Positions 60,006-64,000 of a DNA stretch of 64,000 nucleotides are shown here, piece after piece. This stretch comes from Azomonas tarimensis (lineage in GTDB: Bacteria > Pseudomonadota > Gammaproteobacteria > Pseudomonadales > Pseudomonadaceae). The translations under genes and the position numbers were made by a program. The notes beneath the pieces are model-generated. The model was not told the DNA's origin, did not search any database, and saw only the letters and a program-made list of their open reading frames with translations. The stretch covers positions 1-64,000 of the forward strand of contig NZ_JBHRXZ010000003.1 in the NCBI RefSeq assembly GCF_042648805.1, written 5' to 3'. Positions within the stretch are counted from its first letter, which is position 1. The number at the start of each line of letters is the position of its first letter.

Positions 60006-60917
60006 TCAGCTGTCGGGCAAACCAAGTGAGCGCAAGCGTTGACGCAGGTGGGCTTCGAGATCGTTAAGGGCGGGCAGTACCAAGCCGTGGCGAGTGGCCG
60101 TGGTGCAGGCGTAACCGAGCAGGTAGGCAATTTCAGTGCGTTGCCGGCGGGAAACGTCCTGATGCATCGAGGAGTAATTGCTCGCGGTCGCCTGGATGAC
60201 CCGCAGCACTTCCTCCTCAAGCCCCAAGGCTGCCTCGGCCCCAGCACAGTGCTCGAGCAACTGGGTCAGCTCGGCACACAGGATGCTGACCCATGAGCGC
60301 TCGGCGAGCAGGCCACCGTTGCGGCAGTCGAGCAGCACCGTCAGCGGGTTGATCGCGCAATTGAGGGCAAGCTTTCGCCACAGGCGCGGCAGGATCGTCG
60401 GCGTCCATTGGCAGGGAATGCCGGCGCCTTGCAACTGGTCCAGCCAGGCAGGTGGCGGGCCGCCGGCCGGGTCGCCAAGCCAGTTCTGGCCGAGGCCGGC
60501 ATGCACCACGCGAAAGTCCGCTTCGCGAAAGGCACCTTCGGTGCTGGAGACAGAAAGGCAGCGGGCGTCGGGCACTCGGGTCTGCACCGCCTGCTGGCTG
60601 CCCAGGCCGTTCTGTAGCAGCAGCACGTCGGCGTTACTGGCCAGGCGGTGCGCCAGGCCGTCGATGGCTTGCTCGGCGTCGTAGGCCTTGCAGGCCAGCA
60701 ACAGGCGGCTGATAGGCTCGGGCGCAGAGGGGAGCTCGGCGGGTATGGCGTGGCTGGTTGCCCGTCCCTGCTCCGTCAGGGTCAGGCCGCCCTTGGCACG
60801 ATAGGCTGCCAGTCGATCGTCGTTTCTCAGAATCAGGCGAATAGGGTGCCCGGCGCGGGCCAGGCGCACCGCCCATAGGGTGGCCAGGCTTCCGGCACCG
60901 AGCAGGTGCCAGTTCAC
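60006..60917 (-). CDS. panE: 2-dehydropantoate 2-reductase family protein
   Basis: A 303-residue ketopantoate-reductase-like enzyme (NADPH; pantothenate pathway). It has the N-terminal loop LGAGSLATLWAVRLA, the CKAYD segment with Lys, LLQNGLGSQ, and WRKLALNCAINPLT with the catalytic Lys and Asn. It overlaps the upstream receiver/GGDEF gene by 4 bases. More than one PanE paralogue is common in Pseudomonas, so the exact substrate is not certain. Confidence 0.88.
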   Translation of the reverse strand: MNWHLLGAGSLATLWAVRLARAGHPIRLILRNDDRLAAYRAKGGLTLTEQGRATSHAIPAELPSAPEPISRLLLACKAYDAEQAIDGLAHRLASNADVLLLQNGLGSQQAVQTRVPDARCLSVSSTEGAFREADFRVVHAGLGQNWLGDPAGGPPPAWLDQLQGAGIPCQWTPTILPRLWRKLALNCAINPLTVLLDCRNGGLLAERSWVSILCAELTQLLEHCAGAEAALGLEEEVLRVIQATASNYSSMHQDVSRRQRTEIAYLLGYACTTATRHGLVLPALNDLEAHLRQRLRSLGLPDS

Positions 60918-61885
60918 TGCGGCTCCGGTGCCATCAGCCGCAGCGGGGCGATCCGGCCCGTGCCGTAGGCGACCGGCAGTTGCGCGCGGGCCAGCTCCAT
61001 CAGATGGCCAGGGCTGGTCGGCAGCGCGCGGGCGTCGAGGCAGAGCAGGGCGATGCCGGCCTTGAGGTTGATGAATCCCTCGCTGGTCTTGAACGCCTTG
61101 TGGCTGATGTTTTCATTCAATCGCTTGAAGGCGCTGGGCGTGCAGTCGGACAGATCGTCAAGCACCATCAGCACGGCGAAATGGCTGTCGTCCAGACGGA
61201 ACAGCATGTCCATCGGCCGCACCAGCTGTTGCAGGCGCCGCGCCACGTTGCGCTGTAGCTCCTGGTGCAGCGCCTCGCCGTATTGCTGGCGCAGCTGCAG
61301 GGTCTGCGGTAAACCGACGAGCAGGTAGCAAAGCGCGGCTTCACGGCTTTCCACATGGCGCAGTGCGTTGGCCATCTGCTGCTGCAGGTGGCGAGCGTTG
61401 CCCAACCCTGTCAGGGCGTCGACCTGGTTGCGCTGCTCGAGGTCCGAGAGGCTTTCAGTGAGCCGGTGTTTTTCCTGCAGCAGGCGCTGCAAGGTGCCGC
61501 ACAGGCGGTCGGCGGCGTAGACCCGCGGCACCAGTTGCTCGTGCATCACCGATTTGCTGATGAAATCATCGACACCCTGGTCGAACGCCTGGGCCAGGGC
61601 GTTCTGGTCTTCACGCCCGGTCAAGAGGATCACATAACTGTAGTGCTCGCCGGCTTCGTCATGCTGGCGGATGCTGGCGGTGAGCTCCAGGCCATCGATC
61701 TCCGGCATCATCCAGTCGGCGAGGACCACGTTGGCGGGTCGTTGTTCGAGCTGGGCCAGCGCGTCGTGGGCGCTGTCGGCATAGCGGATATCGAGGTAAC
61801 CGGCCTGGGTCAGCGCGCGGCCGATCATGGCGCTGGAAAACTTCGCGTCGTCGACGACGAGGATGCTTAAGCGGGGATTTGCCAT
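60914..61885 (-). CDS. Response regulator with degenerate GGDEF domain
   Basis: A 323-residue protein with a receiver domain (residues 6-125: acidic Asp12 and Asp13, phospho-acceptor Asp57 in VLADWMMP, Lys in FISKS) and a C-terminal GGDEF-like domain from about 165 (DALTGLGNARHL). The active loop reads LDDSHF where an enzyme has GGDEF, so diguanylate cyclase activity is not expected. It may bind c-di-GMP or a protein partner. The start at 61885 was chosen to begin just before the receiver fold. It is divergent from yajQ. Confidence 0.88.
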   Translation of the reverse strand: MANPRLSILVVDDAKFSSAMIGRALTQAGYLDIRYADSAHDALAQLEQRPANVVLADWMMPEIDGLELTASIRQHDEAGEHYSYVILLTGREDQNALAQAFDQGVDDFISKSVMHEQLVPRVYAADRLCGTLQRLLQEKHRLTESLSDLEQRNQVDALTGLGNARHLQQQMANALRHVESREAALCYLLVGLPQTLQLRQQYGEALHQELQRNVARRLQQLVRPMDMLFRLDDSHFAVLMVLDDLSDCTPSAFKRLNENISHKAFKTSEGFINLKAGIALLCLDARALPTSPGHLMELARAQLPVAYGTGRIAPLRLMAPEPQ

Positions 61886-62021
61886 AACTGCTCGATGGTG
61901 GCTGCCCTTCAGACCGGGCGCGGTCGTGTGTGGTAGGTATAATGACCGTCCATCCGAAATCGTCAAGCCAGGCGCGGCCGTATAGTCGAACCGTCGTGCC
62001 ATTTTTTTACCGGAGAAACCC

Positions 62022-62501
62022 ATGCCTTCGTTCGACGTCGTTTCTGAGCTGGACAAACACGAGGTCACCAATGCCATCGACAATGCAGCCAAGGAGCTCG
62101 ATCGCCGCTATGACCTGCGTGGCAAGTGCAGCCTCGAACTCAAGGAGCTGACCATCCACCTCACTGCAGAGGCGGACTTCATGCTGGAGCAGATGCTCGA
62201 CATCGTGCGCGGCAGCCTGGTCAAGCGCAAGATCGATATCCAATGCCTGGAATACAAGGACGCCTACCCCTCGGGCAAGGTGGTCAAGCAGGAAGTCGTG
62301 CTGCGCGAGGGGATCGACAAGGAGCTGGCGAAAAAGATCGTGGCCCACATCAAGGGCACCAAGCTGAAGGTCCAGGCCGCCATCCAGGGCGAGCAGGTAC
62401 GCATCACCGGCAAGAAACGTGACGATCTGCAGGAGGCCATCGCCGACCTGCGCGGCAACGATTTCGGCATGCCGCTGCAGTTCAACAATTTCCGCGACTG
62501 A
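62022..62501 (+). CDS. yajQ: YajQ-family cyclic-di-GMP/nucleotide-binding protein
   Basis: A 159-residue YajQ protein with two ferredoxin-like domains. It has the invariant MPSFDVVSE start and the ending MPLQFNNFRD. Family members bind c-di-GMP in Xanthomonas and Pseudomonas and influence virulence gene expression. GGAGAAA precedes the ATG by 7 bases, and a TATAAT at 61938-61943 could be its -10 element, though no good -35 is seen. Confidence 0.95.
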   Translation: MPSFDVVSELDKHEVTNAIDNAAKELDRRYDLRGKCSLELKELTIHLTAEADFMLEQMLDIVRGSLVKRKIDIQCLEYKDAYPSGKVVKQEVVLREGIDKELAKKIVAHIKGTKLKVQAAIQGEQVRITGKKRDDLQEAIADLRGNDFGMPLQFNNFRD

Positions 62502-62604
62502 AGTCCCTCGGGATACTGTCCAGTGCTGCCGCTTCGTCGTGGCCCAAGGCACTGAGCAGAGCGCCAGTGGCCGAAGCCGGTGCCTTGCGCAAATAGGAGT
62601 ACCC

Positions 62605-63432
62605 ATGCAATACGATGTCAATTACCTGGTCGGCCTGTCGGACGCCTGGCTGCCGGTGATCATGCACTACAGTGCCCAGTTGTTGCTGGCGCTCATCACC
62701 CTGGCGGTGGGCTGGTGGCTGATCAACAAGCTGATCGACAAGATCACCGGCCTGCTCAAGCGACGAGAGCTGGACGCCAGCCTGTACGGCTTCATCGGCA
62801 GCCTGGCCAGCGTGGTGCTGAGGGTCCTGCTGTTGATCAGCGTGGCCTCCATGGTGGGCGTCGAGACCACCTCCTTTATCGCCATGATCGGTGCCGCCGG
62901 CCTGGCGGTGGGCCTGGCGCTGCAGGGCAGCCTGGCCAATTTTGCCGGTGGGGTGCTGATCCTCCTGTTTCGCCCGTTCAAGGTGGGCGAGTTCATCGAG
63001 GCGCAGGGTGTCAGCGGAACGGTGCAGAGCATCCAGATCATCCACACCACCCTCAAGGCGCCGGACGGACGTGTGGTGGTCATCCCCAACGGCAGCCTGT
63101 CCAATGGACACGTCACCAACTTTTCGCGTGAGCCGGTGCGCCGCGCCGAGATCGCCGTCGGCATCAGTTACGACAGCGACATCAAGGTTGCCCGCAAGGT
63201 GTTGCTGGAGATCGCCAAGGATCCTCGCGTCATGGCCGATCCGGCGCCGCTGGTGGTGGTCACCGGTCTGGGCGACAGCTCGGTGAATCTGGCCCTGAGG
63301 GTTTGGGTGGCCACGCCGGATCTCTGGCCGGTGATCTTCCTGTTCACCGAGCAGGCCAAGGAACGCTTGGACGAGGCCGGCGTGGAGATTCCCTTTCCGC
63401 AGCGGGTTGTGCACCTCAAGCAGCAGACCTGA
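62605..63432 (+). CDS. Small-conductance mechanosensitive channel (MscS family)
   Basis: A 275-residue MscS-type channel that releases solutes on osmotic downshock. It has three N-terminal helices; the third, pore-lining helix contains GLALQGSLANFAGGVLIL, followed by RPFKVGEFIE and the beta domain. TAGGAG precedes the ATG by 7 bases. Length is near that of E. coli MscS (286). It is convergent with ampG. Confidence 0.95.
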   Translation: MQYDVNYLVGLSDAWLPVIMHYSAQLLLALITLAVGWWLINKLIDKITGLLKRRELDASLYGFIGSLASVVLRVLLLISVASMVGVETTSFIAMIGAAGLAVGLALQGSLANFAGGVLILLFRPFKVGEFIEAQGVSGTVQSIQIIHTTLKAPDGRVVVIPNGSLSNGHVTNFSREPVRRAEIAVGISYDSDIKVARKVLLEIAKDPRVMADPAPLVVVTGLGDSSVNLALRVWVATPDLWPVIFLFTEQAKERLDEAGVEIPFPQRVVHLKQQT

Positions 63433-63438
63433 GGCCGG

Positions 63439-64000
63439 TCAGCCTTTGTCCGTTTCGGGAGCGGGCGGGGGGGGGTNNNNNNNNNNNNNNNNNNNNNNNN
63501 NNNNNNNNNNNNNNNNNNNNNNNNNNNNNNNNNNNNNNNNNNNNNNNNNNNNNNNNNNNNNNNNNNNNNNNNNNNNNNNNNNNNNNNNNNNGCAGGAAGA
63601 ACTGGCTGTATCCCATATGCTCCACCATGACCCCCGAGTAGCCGCCGAGCACCCTCGGCAAGAGCATCATCAGCGAGCTGAGCAGAGCGTACTGGGTCGC
63701 GGAGAACTTCAGGTTGGTCAGGCTGGAGAGATAGGCCACGAACGCGGTCGAGGCTAGCCCGGCGCTGAAATTGTCGAAGGATATGGTCAGGACCAGCATC
63801 TGCAGGTCGGCACCGCGGCCGGCCAGGATCATGAACAGCAGGTTGGTTGCCGCCGACGCGAAGCCGCCAAGAAAGAGAATCGGCAGGATGCTGAAACGCA
63901 CGATCAGCAGGCCACCGGCGGCCGCTCCGAGCAGGGTCATCACCAGGCCGAACAGCTTGCTGACGCTGGCGATCTCGTCCTTGGTGAATCCCTGGTCGAT
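63439..64000 (-). CDS. ampG: AmpG-family muropeptide permease, incomplete in window
   Basis: The visible part (63592-64000) encodes IDQGFTKDEI...SFDNFSAGLASTAFVAY...LLPRVLGGYSGVMVEHMGYSQFF, membrane segments typical of the C-terminal half of AmpG, which imports GlcNAc-anhydroMurNAc peptides for cell-wall recycling and AmpC control. The 5' end lies beyond 64000 on the complementary strand. The 3' end crosses the N run; a TGA at 63439-63441, giving an ending PPAPETDKG, is a likely stop, but the frame across the gap cannot be checked. Confidence 0.8.
63477..63591. other. Assembly gap of 115 N
   Basis: Unknown bases inside ampG, preceded by a G-rich stretch (nine G in a row before the final T at 63476) that is hard to sequence. 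The run length may be a placeholder and not the true gap size. Confidence 0.99.

Noticed and set aside
1..64000. CRISPR arrays, tRNA or rRNA genes, prophage
   Set aside because: No regularly spaced direct repeats, no tRNA cloverleaf with conserved T-loop, no rRNA sequence and no phage structural genes were recognised by eye. A dedicated tRNA scan would be decisive.

Overview
The window is a GC-rich chromosomal segment of a gammaproteobacterium in the Pseudomonadaceae, probably close to the Pseudomonas stutzeri group (Stutzerimonas). The basis is protein similarity, gene orders I recall from Pseudomonas (nrdR-ribD-ribE-ribB-ribH-nusB-thiL; dciA-secA-argJ-mutT; sensor kinase-panE-response regulator-yajQ-mscS-ampG), the MksBEF condensin operon, and a REP-like palindrome pair. 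It is draft sequence: a run of 115 N lies at 63477-63591 inside ampG. No rRNA, tRNA, CRISPR array or prophage was recognised.

Layout. 0.3-3.8 kb: a lipid-transport locus of two PqiA/LetA-type membrane proteins and a six-MCE-domain LetB/PqiB-type protein. 3.9-8.7 kb (minus): mksF-mksE-mksB, with a REP-like pair between mksF and mksE. 8.9-12.2 kb: leuA, a Pro-rich protein, rimI and a very acidic protein. 12.3-18.2 kb: trehalose genes otsB-otsA, an EamA transporter, ssb, the magnesium transporter gene mgtE broken by an IS200/IS605 remnant, and uppP. 18.2-24.1 kb: a nucleotide-transporter-like protein, a Tat-exported aldo/keto reductase, wrbA, an RmlD-like protein without its catalytic residues, a sugar-nucleotide epimerase, and ompW. 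24.3-29.6 kb: a six-gene TonB2/Ttp energy-transduction operon behind a Fur-box-like sequence, plus one small unknown gene. 29.7-31.6 kb: a YbbN-type thioredoxin, thpR and a lipoprotein. 31.7-37.4 kb: nrdR, ribD, FMN riboswitch, ribE, ribB(A), ribH, nusB, thiL.

Between thiL and ribA (37.4-44.6 kb) lies an accessory block: a chemoreceptor, relics of IS66 and IS30 elements, and an AT-richer five-gene minor-pilin operon ending in a 710-residue PilX-like protein. pgpA, which commonly follows thiL in Pseudomonas, is not in the window. The block is the strongest candidate for horizontally acquired, poorly described biology here.

44.6-53.6 kb: ribA, a DUF1302 protein, DUF3509, a membrane protein, dciA, secA, argJ and a Nudix/ThiE-like fusion. 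53.7-57.9 kb: ahpC, a DUF3182 (ATP-grasp-like) plus alpha/beta-hydrolase pair, a voltage-sensor-like membrane protein and a PduO-type cobalamin adenosyltransferase. 57.9-64 kb: a PAS histidine kinase, panE, a receiver/degenerate-GGDEF regulator, yajQ, a small MscS channel and ampG.

Most of the window is housekeeping. Riboflavin synthesis is complete here: RibA opens GTP, RibD deaminates and reduces, RibB supplies the C4 unit, RibH and RibE join them, and an FMN riboswitch controls the ribE leader.
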